Positions 25,062-34,090 of a DNA stretch of 64,000 nucleotides are shown piece by piece (position 1 is the stretch's first letter; each line of letters begins with the position of its first letter). This stretch comes from Haloparvum alkalitolerans (lineage in GTDB: Archaea > Halobacteriota > Halobacteria > Halobacteriales > Haloferacaceae), in NCBI RefSeq assembly GCF_050122995.1, contig NZ_JBNLIA010000011.1, positions 124,001 to 188,000 on the forward strand, in the 5' to 3' direction. Made by a program: the position numbers and the translations under genes. A model generated the notes under the pieces. That model ran no database searches. It worked only from the letters and a program-made list of their open reading frames with translations, and was not told the origin of the DNA.

Positions 25062-26719
25062 GCGACGACGACGGGCCGGGCGCCCGTGAGGTCGCTTACC
25101 GGCTCTTCGCCGCGGAGTTCGACGACGCCTCGCTCTCCTACTCCGAGAGCGACGAGGAGCGCGCGCCGAACTACGTCGTCACGCCGACCGGCGCGCGCGT
25201 CAACCGCCTGTTCGCGGCGGGCGTGCTCACCGAGGTCGAGCGCATCAACGACGACACGCGCCGCGGCCGCGTGGTCGACCCGACGGGCGCGTTCGTCACC
25301 TACGCCGGCCAGTACCAGCCCGACGCGCAGACGTTCCTCGAGCGCGCGGACCCGCCGAGCTTCGTCGCGCTGACGGGGAAGGCCCGGACCTTCGAGCCGG
25401 AGGACTCCGACCGCGTGTTCACCTCCGTCCGCCCGGAGAGCATCAACCACGTCGACGCGGACGTGCGCGACCGATGGATCGTCACCGCCGCGGAGACGAC
25501 GCTCGACCGCCTCGCGGTCCTCGAGAAGGCGCTCGAATCGGACCTCCGCGGCGAGGACCTCCGCCGCGCGCTGGAGGCCGGCGGCGTCTCCGCGTCGCTC
25601 GCGGCCGGGATCCCGCGCGCGCTGGAGCACTACCGCACCTCGCCCGCCTACGTCGAGGCTGTGCGGCGGATGGCGGTCGACGCGCTGGAGATGATCACTG
25701 GCGACCGCGAGGAGGTCCGGTCGCCGGAGATCGCTCCCGACGAGGGGGGTCACGCGGAGATCGGTCCGCTCCCCGAGACGGACGTGTCCGTCGAGGCCGC
25801 GGCCGCGACCGGCGAGGCGGATTCGTCGGAATCGGAGGCTGAGACCGAGACGGAACCCGAAGCGGACGTCGAGGCAACCGCCGAGTCGGAACCGGCAGAG
25901 ACCGCGGAGGCGGAACCGACGGCGGAGGCCGAACCGGAGGCGGAGAGTGAATCGGGGACCGAGGCAGAGACAGAGACCGAACCGGAGACGACGACTGAGA
26001 CGGAGACGACGACTGAGACGGAGACGGCGACTGAGACGGAGACGGAACCGGCGGAACCGGAGATGACCGAACCCGCGACGGCGGGAGGCGCCGACGAGAC
26101 CACGGCCGAGGAGCCGCTCGGTGACTTCGACGAGTCGCTCGGGGACTCCGACGGCGACGCGAGCGCCACCGGGAGTTCCGCCGACAGTGGGGTCGCAGAC
26201 ACGTCCGACGCCGCCGACACGGAGGCCGCAGGCGGCGAGATGTACGAACTCGACGAGGAGGAACGCGAGGAGATCGAGTCCGAGTACGGCACCGAGTTCG
26301 CGACCGGCGGCGAGGTCGAGGAGGCGGGCATCGACGTGCCGGACGCCGACGAACTCGCCGAGGAACTCGAGGAGCGCGAGGACGGGGAGCCATCCGCCGC
26401 CGACGAGGCGGAGGCCGGGTCGGAAGCCGGGTCGGAGTCCGACGCGGCGGGCGAGAGCGCGGCCGCCGAGGAGGCGGAAGCGTCAGCCGACGGGGAAGAC
26501 GCGGAAGCGTCCGCCGACGAGGACGTCGACCTCACCGCGGTCGCCGTGGAAACGATGCGCGACCTCGACGACGGCGACGGCGCGGACCGCGAGGCCGTGA
26601 CCGCGGCGGTCGTCGACGAGTACGGCGCCGACCGGGCGGAGGTCGACGACGCCATCGAGGACGCCCTGATGGGCGGCCAGTGCTACGAGCCGACCGAGGG
26701 GACGCTGAAAGCGATCTGA
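25058..26719 (+). CDS. rpap1: RPA-associated protein
   Basis: 553 residues starting inside the rpa1 stop (ATGA overlap). The N-terminal 215 residues form the conserved RPAP domain (AREVAYRLFAAEFDDASLSYSES, NYVVTPTGARVNRLFAAGVLTEV, PPSFVALTGKARTFEPE, RDRWIVTAAETTLDRL). A 230-residue Glu/Thr/Ser/Ala-rich stretch with short repeats (ETETTTETE and similar) follows, then a conserved end (VAVETMRDLDDGDGADREAV, MGGQCYEP). In H. volcanii the homologue associates with its cognate RPA. The low-complexity linker is longer than the core domain and is probably disordered. Confidence 0.9.
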   Translation: MSDDDGPGAREVAYRLFAAEFDDASLSYSESDEERAPNYVVTPTGARVNRLFAAGVLTEVERINDDTRRGRVVDPTGAFVTYAGQYQPDAQTFLERADPPSFVALTGKARTFEPEDSDRVFTSVRPESINHVDADVRDRWIVTAAETTLDRLAVLEKALESDLRGEDLRRALEAGGVSASLAAGIPRALEHYRTSPAYVEAVRRMAVDALEMITGDREEVRSPEIAPDEGGHAEIGPLPETDVSVEAAAATGEADSSESEAETETEPEADVEATAESEPAETAEAEPTAEAEPEAESESGTEAETETEPETTTETETTTETETATETETEPAEPEMTEPATAGGADETTAEEPLGDFDESLGDSDGDASATGSSADSGVADTSDAADTEAAGGEMYELDEEEREEIESEYGTEFATGGEVEEAGIDVPDADELAEELEEREDGEPSAADEAEAGSEAGSESDAAGESAAAEEAEASADGEDAEASADEDVDLTAVAVETMRDLDDGDGADREAVTAAVVDEYGADRAEVDDAIEDALMGGQCYEPTEGTLKAI

Positions 26720-27480
26720 TGGCGGTCGTCGACCCGGTGCCGGACGCGCCGGCCGCGGTCGCGGACCTCCCCGGCGAGCGCGCGCTCGTCGTCGCCGACT
26801 ACCACGCCGGCATCGAGGTCGGACTGCGCTACCAGCGCGGCGTCGAACTCGACAGCGCCGCGCCCGAGCGCCGCGAGCGCCTGCTCGCGCTGCTGGACCG
26901 CACCGACGCCGACCGCGTCGTCGTGCTGGGGGACCTCGCGCACCGCATCGCCGCGCCGGAGGGCGAGGAGCGCGAGGAACTGGCGGCGCTGATCGACGCG
27001 GTCACCGACCGCGTTCCGCTGACGCTCGTCGTCGGGAACCACGACCCCGGCGTCGCGGAGGCGTTCGCGGCCGACCTCGACGTGATCCCGGCGGGCGGCG
27101 AGCGCCGCGGCGACGTGGCGTTCGTCCACGGGCACACGTGGCCGGATCCGGAGGTCCTCGGCGCGGAGACGGTCTGCATGGGCCACGAACACCCGCAGGT
27201 CAGACTGGAGGACGCGGTCGGCGGGAGCCGGACCGAGCGCGCGTGGCTCCGCGGGACGCTCCGGTCGGAGCCCTTCGAGGCCGAAGTCGGCGCCGGGGCC
27301 GCCGCGGCGTGGAACGACCCCGAACTCGTCGTCTTCCCGGCGTTCAACGAGCGCTCCGGCGGGACGTGGATCAACGTCGCTGGGCAGGAGTTCCTGTCGC
27401 CGTTTCTGCCCGACGGGCTGGCCGACGGACAGGCGTACCTGCTCGACGGGACGCGCCTCGGGGCGTACCGGTCCGTGTGA
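26719..27480 (+). CDS. rpe: Calcineurin-like metallophosphoesterase of the rpa operon
   Basis: 253 residues, starting in a TGATG overlap with rpap1. Metal-binding motifs are VVADYHAGIEVG (a DxH motif), VVLGDLAHR (GD), VVGNHDPG (GNHD), FVHGHTWPD (GHxW) and CMGHEHPQV (GHxH), the full set of a two-metal phosphoesterase. Tight coupling with rpa1-rpap1 suggests a role in DNA metabolism, but the substrate is unknown. Confidence 0.93.
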   Translation: MAVVDPVPDAPAAVADLPGERALVVADYHAGIEVGLRYQRGVELDSAAPERRERLLALLDRTDADRVVVLGDLAHRIAAPEGEEREELAALIDAVTDRVPLTLVVGNHDPGVAEAFAADLDVIPAGGERRGDVAFVHGHTWPDPEVLGAETVCMGHEHPQVRLEDAVGGSRTERAWLRGTLRSEPFEAEVGAGAAAAWNDPELVVFPAFNERSGGTWINVAGQEFLSPFLPDGLADGQAYLLDGTRLGAYRSV

Positions 27481-27552
27481 GGGCGCCTCGCCGGCGGGCG
27501 CACCGACCCCGCGGCGACGCCCTTAATCGCGTGAGGACCGAACCTCGGAGCG

Positions 27553-30500
27553 ATGGCTGAGGGGAGCGCCGACGGGGTCGAGGACGGGGATGCGGACGCG
27601 ACCGCGCAGCCGAGCGCGGACGCGGACGCCGAGACCGCCGACGGCGCGGACGACGGGATGGACGCGTTCACGCACCTCGGGGCGACGGTCCGCGAGGCGC
27701 TCTCGGAGCGGGGCTTCGAGACGCCCACGGAGCCGCAGCGCCGGGCGATCCCCCCGATAGCGGCGGGCCGGAACGCGCTCGTGCTGGCGCCCACCGGAAC
27801 GGGGAAGACCGAGACCGCGATGTTGCCGGTGTTCGACGCGCTCGTGGACGCCCGCGAGACGTCCGCGGGCGCGCCGCGGGAGGGGATCTCCGCGCTGTAC
27901 ATCACCCCGCTCCGTGCGCTCAATCGGGACATGATGGACCGGCTGGAGTGGTGGGGCGATTACCTCGACCTCGAGGTGGCGGTCAGACACGGCGACACGA
28001 CGCAGTACGAGCGGTCGAAGCAGGCCGACGACCCGCCCGACGTGCTGATCACCACGCCCGAGAGCCTGCAGGCGATCCTCACGGGGTCGAAGATGCGGGC
28101 CGCGCTCGCGGACGTGGCCCATCTCGTCGTCGACGAGGTCCACGAACTCGCCTCCGCGAAGCGGGGCGCACAGCTGACCGTCGGCATGGAACGGCTCCGC
28201 GAGGTCGCGGGCCCCTACCAGCGGATCGGCCTCTCGGCGACGGTTGGTTCACCCGAAGAAGTCGGTCGGTTTCTGGTCGGCTGCGGGAAGCGAGACCCCT
28301 CGCGTGAGGGCGACCGCGAGTTCGAGATCGTGGAGGTCGCGGCCGGCACGCGCGTCGACTTCTCGGTGGTCCAGCCCGAGATCACCGACGCCGACGACCG
28401 ACTTGCCGGCGAGTTGGCGACCACCGAGGAGATCGCCAGCCACGTCCGCGCGATCAGGGAGATCGTCGCGGCCCACGAGTCGACGCTGATATTCGTCAAC
28501 ACGCGCCAGACCGCGGAGGCGCTCGGCTCGCGGTTCAAGACGCTCGCGGAGTCGGGGGGCGGCGGGGTCGGCGGCGGAGCCGGGGCAGACGGCGCCTCGG
28601 TCGACATCGGCATCCACCACGGCTCGCTCTCGACCGAGGCGCGCGTCGACGTCGAGGACCGGTTCAAGGCGGGCGACATCGACGGGCTCGTCTGTACCTC
28701 CTCGATGGAGCTCGGCATCGACGTGGGCCGCGTCGACCACGTCGTCCAGTACGGCAGCCCGCGCGAGGTCGCCCGGCTGCTCCAGCGCGTCGGGCGGGCG
28801 GGCCACCGCCGCGACCTGGTCTCTGAGGGGACCGTGGTCGCGAGCGGCGACGACGACGTGCTGGAGTCACTCGCCATCGCCCGACGTGCCGAGGAGGGGC
28901 TCGTGGAACCGGCGAGCATCCACCACGGGAGCCTCGACACGGTCGCGAACCAGATCGTCGGCGTCGTGATGGACCACGGCGAGGTCCACGCGCGGAAGGT
29001 CTACGAGGTCGTGACGAACGCCTATCCCTTCCGGGACCTCTCGGAGCCCGCGTTTCAGGAGGTCGTCCGGGAGCTCTCCGGCAACCGCCTGCTGTGGCTC
29101 GACGAGGAGACGGACACGCTGGAGAAGTCCGGCGGGACGTGGCAGTACTTCTACGCCAACCTCTCGATGATCCCCGACGAGGCGACCTACGACGTCCACG
29201 ACCTCTCCTCGCGGTCGCGGATCGGAACGCTCGACGAGCGGTTCGTCCTCAACTTCGCGGGGCCGGGCGAGACGTTCGTCCAGCGCGGCGAGATGTGGCG
29301 GATCAACGACATCGACGAGGAGGAGGAACGCGTCAACGTCTCGCCGGTGGAGGACCCCGCCGGCGAGGTGCCCTCGTGGACCGGCTCGGAGATCCCCGTC
29401 CCGAAGCCCGTCGCGGGCGAGGTCGGCCGGCTGCGGGGGGAGGTCGCGAACCGGCTCGCGGACGGCACCCCTCGGTCGGCGGTCGCGCGCGGGCTGACCG
29501 AGCGCTATCCGACGGACGCGGGAACGGCGGCGGCCGCGCTGGAGTCAGTCGAGGACCACGTCGCCGCGGGCCACCCGGTCCCGACCGACGAACGGATCGT
29601 CGTGGAGTCGCTCGGGCGCTCGCTGGTGGTCAACGCGGCGTTCGGTCACGAGGTGAACGAGACGCTCGCGCGCCTGCTGTCGGCGCTGATCGGTCAGCGC
29701 ACCGGCTCCTCGGTCGGGATGGACGTGGACCCCTACCGGATCGAACTGGAGGTTCCCCCGGACGTCGGGCCCGGCGTCGTCATGGAGATATTGGAGGGGA
29801 CGGAGCCGGCGCACCTGGAGTCGTACCTCGAACTCGCGGTGAAGAAGTCGGACGCGCTGAAGTTCACGCTCGCGCAGGTGGCCGCGAAGTTCGGCGCGCT
29901 CAAGCGCTACCGCGAAGGGCAGGGTCGATTCGGCGGCGACCGCCTGCTCGCGGCGCTGGAGGACACCCCCGTCTACGAGGAGGCGGTCCGCGAGACGTTC
30001 CACACGGACCTCGCGGTCGAGGAGACCGCGGACGTGCTCACGGCGGTTCAGTCCGGCGAGGTCGACCTCGTGGCGGCCCGCGAGCGGACGCCGCTCGGAT
30101 CCGCCGGTACCTCCTCGGGCCGCGAGTTCCTCGTGCCGGAGAACGCGGACGCGAGCGTCATCGAGGCCGTCCGCGAACGCATCCGCGAGGACCGCGTGAT
30201 CCTGTTCTGTCTCCACTGTCGGGACTGGACGCGGAAGACGAAGGTGCGCCGCGTCCGCGACCAGCCGGAGTGCCCCGAGTGCGGGTCGACCCGCATCGCG
30301 GCGCTCAACCCGTGGGACGAGGAGGCGGTGAAGGCGGTCAGGGCCGAGGAGAAGGACGAGGAACAAGAGAAGCTCACGAAGCGCGCGTTCCGCTCGGCGA
30401 GCCTGGTCCAGACCCACGGCAAGCGCGCGGTGATCGCGCTCGCGGCCCGCGGCGTCGGGCCCGAAAACGCCGCCCGGATCATCAACAACCTCCGCGAGGA

Positions 30501-30573
30501 CGAGGAGGAGTTCTACCGCGACATCCTCGGCCGCGAGCGGGAGTACGCGCGGACGCAGGCCTTCTGGGACTGA
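27553..30573 (+). CDS. lhr: Lhr-type ATP-dependent DNA helicase
   Basis: 1006 residues, superfamily 2. After an acidic leader come the Q-motif region (GFETPTEPQRRAIPPI), Walker A APTGTGKTE (79-87), DEVH at about 194-197, SAT in LSATVGS, and motifs V/VI in SMELGIDVGRVDHVVQYGSPR and LLQRVGRAGHRR. The Lhr winged-helix and core domains fill the C-terminal half, and the end has a CxxC...CxxC zinc site (LHCRDWTRK...PECPECGSTR). Lhr helicases unwind forked DNA and RNA:DNA hybrids in archaeal repair. It follows rpe by 72 bp and could be co-transcribed. Confidence 0.94.
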   Translation: MAEGSADGVEDGDADATAQPSADADAETADGADDGMDAFTHLGATVREALSERGFETPTEPQRRAIPPIAAGRNALVLAPTGTGKTETAMLPVFDALVDARETSAGAPREGISALYITPLRALNRDMMDRLEWWGDYLDLEVAVRHGDTTQYERSKQADDPPDVLITTPESLQAILTGSKMRAALADVAHLVVDEVHELASAKRGAQLTVGMERLREVAGPYQRIGLSATVGSPEEVGRFLVGCGKRDPSREGDREFEIVEVAAGTRVDFSVVQPEITDADDRLAGELATTEEIASHVRAIREIVAAHESTLIFVNTRQTAEALGSRFKTLAESGGGGVGGGAGADGASVDIGIHHGSLSTEARVDVEDRFKAGDIDGLVCTSSMELGIDVGRVDHVVQYGSPREVARLLQRVGRAGHRRDLVSEGTVVASGDDDVLESLAIARRAEEGLVEPASIHHGSLDTVANQIVGVVMDHGEVHARKVYEVVTNAYPFRDLSEPAFQEVVRELSGNRLLWLDEETDTLEKSGGTWQYFYANLSMIPDEATYDVHDLSSRSRIGTLDERFVLNFAGPGETFVQRGEMWRINDIDEEEERVNVSPVEDPAGEVPSWTGSEIPVPKPVAGEVGRLRGEVANRLADGTPRSAVARGLTERYPTDAGTAAAALESVEDHVAAGHPVPTDERIVVESLGRSLVVNAAFGHEVNETLARLLSALIGQRTGSSVGMDVDPYRIELEVPPDVGPGVVMEILEGTEPAHLESYLELAVKKSDALKFTLAQVAAKFGALKRYREGQGRFGGDRLLAALEDTPVYEEAVRETFHTDLAVEETADVLTAVQSGEVDLVAARERTPLGSAGTSSGREFLVPENADASVIEAVRERIREDRVILFCLHCRDWTRKTKVRRVRDQPECPECGSTRIAALNPWDEEAVKAVRAEEKDEEQEKLTKRAFRSASLVQTHGKRAVIALAARGVGPENAARIINNLREDEEEFYRDILGREREYARTQAFWD

Positions 30574-30715
30574 GGAGACGACTGCGCCGGCAATTCGTCC
30601 TGATCGTAGTGCTGGCTGTCCCGTTCAGTGCGGCGCCGCAGTGCCGCCCGATCCGCCCCACTCCGCCCCGCTCGGCGACCGCACAGCACTGCAGGCCTCA
30701 TCCCTCCCCAGCCTC

Positions 30716-30790
30716 GGCCGCGAGCCGGGCGCGGAACCGCACCGCATCGCGCCCGGACGCGGCCTCCCTCGCGCGCGAGAAACGCGCGCG
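30716..30790. repeat. Two-hairpin repeat element, copy B (inverted relative to copy A)
   Basis: The larger hairpin has arms at 30716-30733 and 30748-30764: ccgggcgcg pairs with cgcgcccgg next to the loop, and ggccgcg with cgcggcc beyond a small bulge. The loop, gaaccgcaccgcat at 30734-30747, is the exact reverse complement of the 14-nt loop of copy A, while the arms differ from copy A. A second hairpin (arms at about 30770-30777 and 30783-30790, 5-nt loop) occupies the position of copy A's small hairpin. Confidence 0.75.
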
Positions 30791-30871
30791 CCCACCGCAT
30801 CAGTACCGCACTACTGCACCGATACCGCCGCGCCCACCGCATCAGTACCGCACTACTGCACCGATACCGCC
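30787..30871. repeat. 42-bp tandem repeat, two perfect copies
   Basis: Units 30787-30828 and 30829-30870 are identical and contain accgcatcagtaccgcacta. The duplication flanks the two-hairpin element on the side where copy A has its TGG-rich tract. Confidence 0.9.
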
Positions 30872-30944
30872 ACAGCACCGCTCTGGACAACCGGGGGGTC
30901 AGGGAGTGGTCGGGACTCCGAACCGATCCGTCACGATCCCACAC

Positions 30945-30953
30945 GTTTTTACA
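30945..30953 (+). promoter_or_regulatory. TATA-like element of the UspA gene
   Basis: gtttttaca is centred 28 nt before ATG 30977, supporting that start for a leaderless transcript. Confidence 0.55.
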
Positions 30954-30976
30954 GTCCGTGGGAAATTGCGCGCCAT

Positions 30977-31423
30977 ATGGATCACGCACTCGCGGTCGTC
31001 GGACCCACGGAGGAGTCGAAGGAACTCGTGCGCGAGGCGGGCGAACTCGCCGCGGGCGTCGACGCGAAGCTGACGCTGCTGTACGGGACCACCGAGGAGG
31101 AGTACAACGACCAGCGCGTCGAACTCGAGGAGATCTCCAACTACGAGGCCTCCTACAGCGTGACGCAGGCGATGCAGGGCGCGAAGAACTACGCCGCGGA
31201 CGTGGGCCGCGAGGTGCTCGACGACCTCGACGTGGAGTGGGAGGCCCACGGCGCCATCGGCGACATGGGGGAGACGGTGCTGACCGAGGCCGACCGCTAC
31301 GACTGCGACCACGTCTTCGTCACCGGACAGAAGCGCTCACCGACGGGGAAGGCCATCTTCGGCGACGAGACGCAGCGGATCGTCCTCGACTTCGACGGCC
31401 CCGTAACGGTACTGACGGTCTGA
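30977..31423 (+). CDS. Universal stress protein (UspA) family protein
   Basis: 148 residues of the alpha/beta UspA fold: MDHALAVVGPTEESKELVREAGELA at the start, YDCDHVFVTGQKRSPTGKAIFGDETQRIVLDFDGPVTVLTV at the end. The ATP-binding variant normally has G-x2-G-x9-G-S/T; here GQKRSPTGKAIFGDETQ retains a similar loop, so nucleotide binding is possible. The cellular role is unknown. Confidence 0.85.
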   Translation: MDHALAVVGPTEESKELVREAGELAAGVDAKLTLLYGTTEEEYNDQRVELEEISNYEASYSVTQAMQGAKNYAADVGREVLDDLDVEWEAHGAIGDMGETVLTEADRYDCDHVFVTGQKRSPTGKAIFGDETQRIVLDFDGPVTVLTV

Positions 31424-31487
31424 TCCGGTTATCAGCGCGGAGGATCGGCCCGTGTAATTTAAGTTAGTCGTCGCGAACCGGTGGTCC

Positions 31488-33119
31488 ATGAGCGACCCGA
31501 CGACCGACGACGCGGCCGTGTCCGTCGAGGACGGGGGCATCAGGGTCTCGAAGTCCTTCTCGAACGACGAGTTCCCGGTCCCCGCAGTGGTGTTCGAGAT
31601 AGCTTCGGACCGCGAGGACCCCGCCCGACTCCGGATCGTGGACGACATTCCGGAGTCGTTCCCGATGGACCGCGTCGGGTTCCACCCCGACTACGAGAGC
31701 GAGGACTGGACCGCCTACAACGACCACCGCGTCGAGTTCGAGCGCGTGTTCGAACCGGGCGAGACGCTGACGACGGTGTACGGAATCCGGGACGACGACC
31801 CGGACACCGACGCGTTCCTCGGCGTTCCCACCGTGGAGACGGCGCGCGAGGGCGAGGAGATGGACGACGTGCTCGGCGCGGACGGCGCGGAGGTCGTCCG
31901 CGACGTGCTCGGCGGCGAGCGGTCCTCGCTCCCGGGCATGGACGAACCCGAACAGGAACCCGACACTGGCGGGGCCGCCGAGGATACCGGTGGAACCGGC
32001 GCGTCACAGGACGCCGTGGCGGCGGCCGCGGACCCCGCGGAGGCGGCCGACCCGCTCGACGGGCTCGACGCTCCGGATCCGGACGAGTCCGCCGAACCCG
32101 CCGAGTCCGCGGAGTCCGCCGAGTCCGCCGAACCCGTTGATCCGGTCGTAACGGGCGCGGACGAGGAGCCGGACGGGACGGAACCGACCGACTCCGTCGC
32201 CCCGGACATCGGCGTCGACGAACTGCAGCCCGCCGAGCCGCAGACCGACGAGCCCGAGTCCCCCGATCCTCGTCCCGTCCCGGACGAGGCGATCGCGGCG
32301 GTCACCCCGCACGACACCCGGATCGAGAAACCGCAGGCCGGCGAGTCCGGAGGCGCGGAAGCCGACGACGCGGCGTCGGAGCCGGATGCGGACGACGCGA
32401 CGGACGGACGGTCGGACGCGACGGGCGACGAGAGCGGTGGGACCGACGAGGACGACGGGAGCGACGCGGCCCCGGTGACGGAGACCGGGGGAGTCGCGGC
32501 GGCGCTGGCCGCGGAGATCCGCTCCGGCGAGGTCGACGAGGAAGACCTCGACGTGTTACAGGAGGAACTCGACCTCGGCACGCCGAACAGCGTCGACGTC
32601 CGGCTCAGCCGGGTGCAGTCCCGGCTCGGCGACCTCGCGGCGTACGTGGAGGCGCTCCAGACGTTCATCGACGAGGAGGGGACCGCCGACGGCGTTCTCG
32701 CGGAGATCCAAACCGAGATAGACGACCTCGACGACGCGGTCGGGGACCTCAGCGTCCGGGCCGAGCGGGCCGACTCCGAGCGGGAGGGGCTCGCGGACGA
32801 CGTGGCCGACGTCGAGGAGTTCGTCGAGAGCGTGCGCGACGAGGTGTCCGCGCTCGCCGACGACCTCGAGACGACCGACGACCGCGTCGGCGCGGTCGAG
32901 GACCACGCGGAGACGATCGACGACGAGCTCGGCGACGTGTGGGACGACATCGCCGAAGTGGACGCTCGGCTCGTCGAGGTCGAGAAGACGGTCGAGGACA
33001 CCGTGGGCGACAGCGAGGTGTCTCTCGAGGAACTGGAGGGTGAGATCGCCCGCATCGACGAGGAGCTCGCGGAGCTGGAGGAGTTCCGCGAGCGGCTCAG
33101 CGACGCATTCGGCGCCTGA
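31488..33119 (+). CDS. Globular-linker-coiled-coil protein, unknown function
   Basis: 543 residues in three parts. Residues 1-125 form a conserved-looking domain (VSKSFSNDEFPVPAVVFEIAS, ESFPMDRVGFHPDYESEDW, FEPGETLTTVYGI). Residues 125-345 are an Asp/Glu/Ala/Pro-rich low-complexity linker (SAEPAESAESAESAE). Residues 345-543 are a long coiled coil (heptads around DLSVRAERADSEREGLADDV and LEELEGEIARIDEELAELEEF). No family is recognised; the shape suggests a scaffold or a chromosome- or envelope-associated protein. It is 64 bp after the UspA gene on the same strand. Confidence 0.75.
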   Translation: MSDPTTDDAAVSVEDGGIRVSKSFSNDEFPVPAVVFEIASDREDPARLRIVDDIPESFPMDRVGFHPDYESEDWTAYNDHRVEFERVFEPGETLTTVYGIRDDDPDTDAFLGVPTVETAREGEEMDDVLGADGAEVVRDVLGGERSSLPGMDEPEQEPDTGGAAEDTGGTGASQDAVAAAADPAEAADPLDGLDAPDPDESAEPAESAESAESAEPVDPVVTGADEEPDGTEPTDSVAPDIGVDELQPAEPQTDEPESPDPRPVPDEAIAAVTPHDTRIEKPQAGESGGAEADDAASEPDADDATDGRSDATGDESGGTDEDDGSDAAPVTETGGVAAALAAEIRSGEVDEEDLDVLQEELDLGTPNSVDVRLSRVQSRLGDLAAYVEALQTFIDEEGTADGVLAEIQTEIDDLDDAVGDLSVRAERADSEREGLADDVADVEEFVESVRDEVSALADDLETTDDRVGAVEDHAETIDDELGDVWDDIAEVDARLVEVEKTVEDTVGDSEVSLEELEGEIARIDEELAELEEFRERLSDAFGA

Positions 33120-33193
33120 CCCTCACGCCCCGGCCTGCTCGGTAGCACGCCGGAAACGCAACCCGTTTTACCCGCGCTCCCTGAACGTCGCCA

Positions 33194-34090
33194 ATGACTA
33201 CGCCGGTTCCGGTCGCCGTCCCGCGCAAGGGCCGACCGCTCGAAGCCGTGCTCGAGCGTCTCGCGCACGTCGGTGACGCGGCGCCGCTCGCCGACGACGT
33301 GAGCAGCACGCTCCGCTACGAGAAGGCCGTCACGAAGGACGAACTCGATGCGGACCGCGGTCCCTACGAGCGACTCGCGGACTACTCCGACCACGAAGCC
33401 CCCGCCGCGCCCGAGTACACTCTGCTGCGGGACGACCGGGACGGCAAGCCGCGCCGGATCGTCTTCGACGCCGCGACCGTCGAGATCGGTGACGTGTCCG
33501 TGAAGCTCGTCGGCCGCGAGGAGCCGTTCCGCGCGCTCAGAACGCACGAGTTCGCGCTCGGGTTCGACTCCGCGGACCTGGTCCTCGAGGAGGTCGTCGG
33601 CATCGAGCGGGAGGGCATCGCCGAACTCGCCGACATCAACCGCCGGATCGACCCTCGGGATACGGACGTGCGCGTCGTCACGGGCCTCGGCGACACCGTC
33701 TACCACACCCTGATGGCCACCCCCGACGTGCTGCCCTCCGGGACCGACCTCGACCGCGCGTTCGTCGCCGACTACGAGGGTCCGCTCTGTATCTCCCCCC
33801 GGTACGAGCGCCTGGTGACGGCCGTCCTCGGAACCGACGCGCTCGCGGACGTCGACTTCGCGTATCCCGACCCGGACCAGGAGGAGGAGGCGGCCATCGC
33901 GGAGACGGGCCTCGGCGTCTACCTCACCGTGACCGGCTCGACCGCCCGCGACCACGGACTCGTCCTCGGCGAGCACCTGTTCCCGAGCGAAACGGTGCTC
34001 ATGGAGAACCGCGCCGAAGCCGATCCGTCGGTCGAGCGCGTCCGCGAACTGCTCGTCGGCCCCGACCTCGAGTCGGCGCTCACGGTCTGA
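33194..34090 (+). CDS. HisG-like (ATP phosphoribosyltransferase fold) protein
   Basis: 298 residues. The start, VPVAVPRKGRPLEAVLERLAHVG, is the opening strand and helix of HisG, and LTVTGSTARDHGLVLGEHLFPSETVLMENR near the end resembles HisG's PRPP/ATP-binding 'STGxTLRxNGL...SSARLIxN' segment. The middle (RALRTHEFALGFDSADLVLEEVVGIEREGIAEL) is compatible with the same bilobed fold. Because the sequence is remote and no other his gene is nearby, I call it HisG-like rather than HisG. Function is inferred only from fold resemblance. Confidence 0.6.
   Translation: MTTPVPVAVPRKGRPLEAVLERLAHVGDAAPLADDVSSTLRYEKAVTKDELDADRGPYERLADYSDHEAPAAPEYTLLRDDRDGKPRRIVFDAATVEIGDVSVKLVGREEPFRALRTHEFALGFDSADLVLEEVVGIEREGIAELADINRRIDPRDTDVRVVTGLGDTVYHTLMATPDVLPSGTDLDRAFVADYEGPLCISPRYERLVTAVLGTDALADVDFAYPDPDQEEEAAIAETGLGVYLTVTGSTARDHGLVLGEHLFPSETVLMENRAEADPSVERVRELLVGPDLESALTV

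Larger units (their letters stand above)
30574..30976. other. Gene-free repeat island related to 5.2 kb
   Basis: No credible gene between lhr and the UspA gene. It holds a copy, on the opposite strand, of the two-hairpin block seen at 5199-5284 and a perfect 42-bp tandem duplication, then a short spacer with the UspA promoter. Shared blocks with the first island include ccctccccagcctcg, the hairpin loop and ctccctcgcgcg. Confidence 0.75.
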
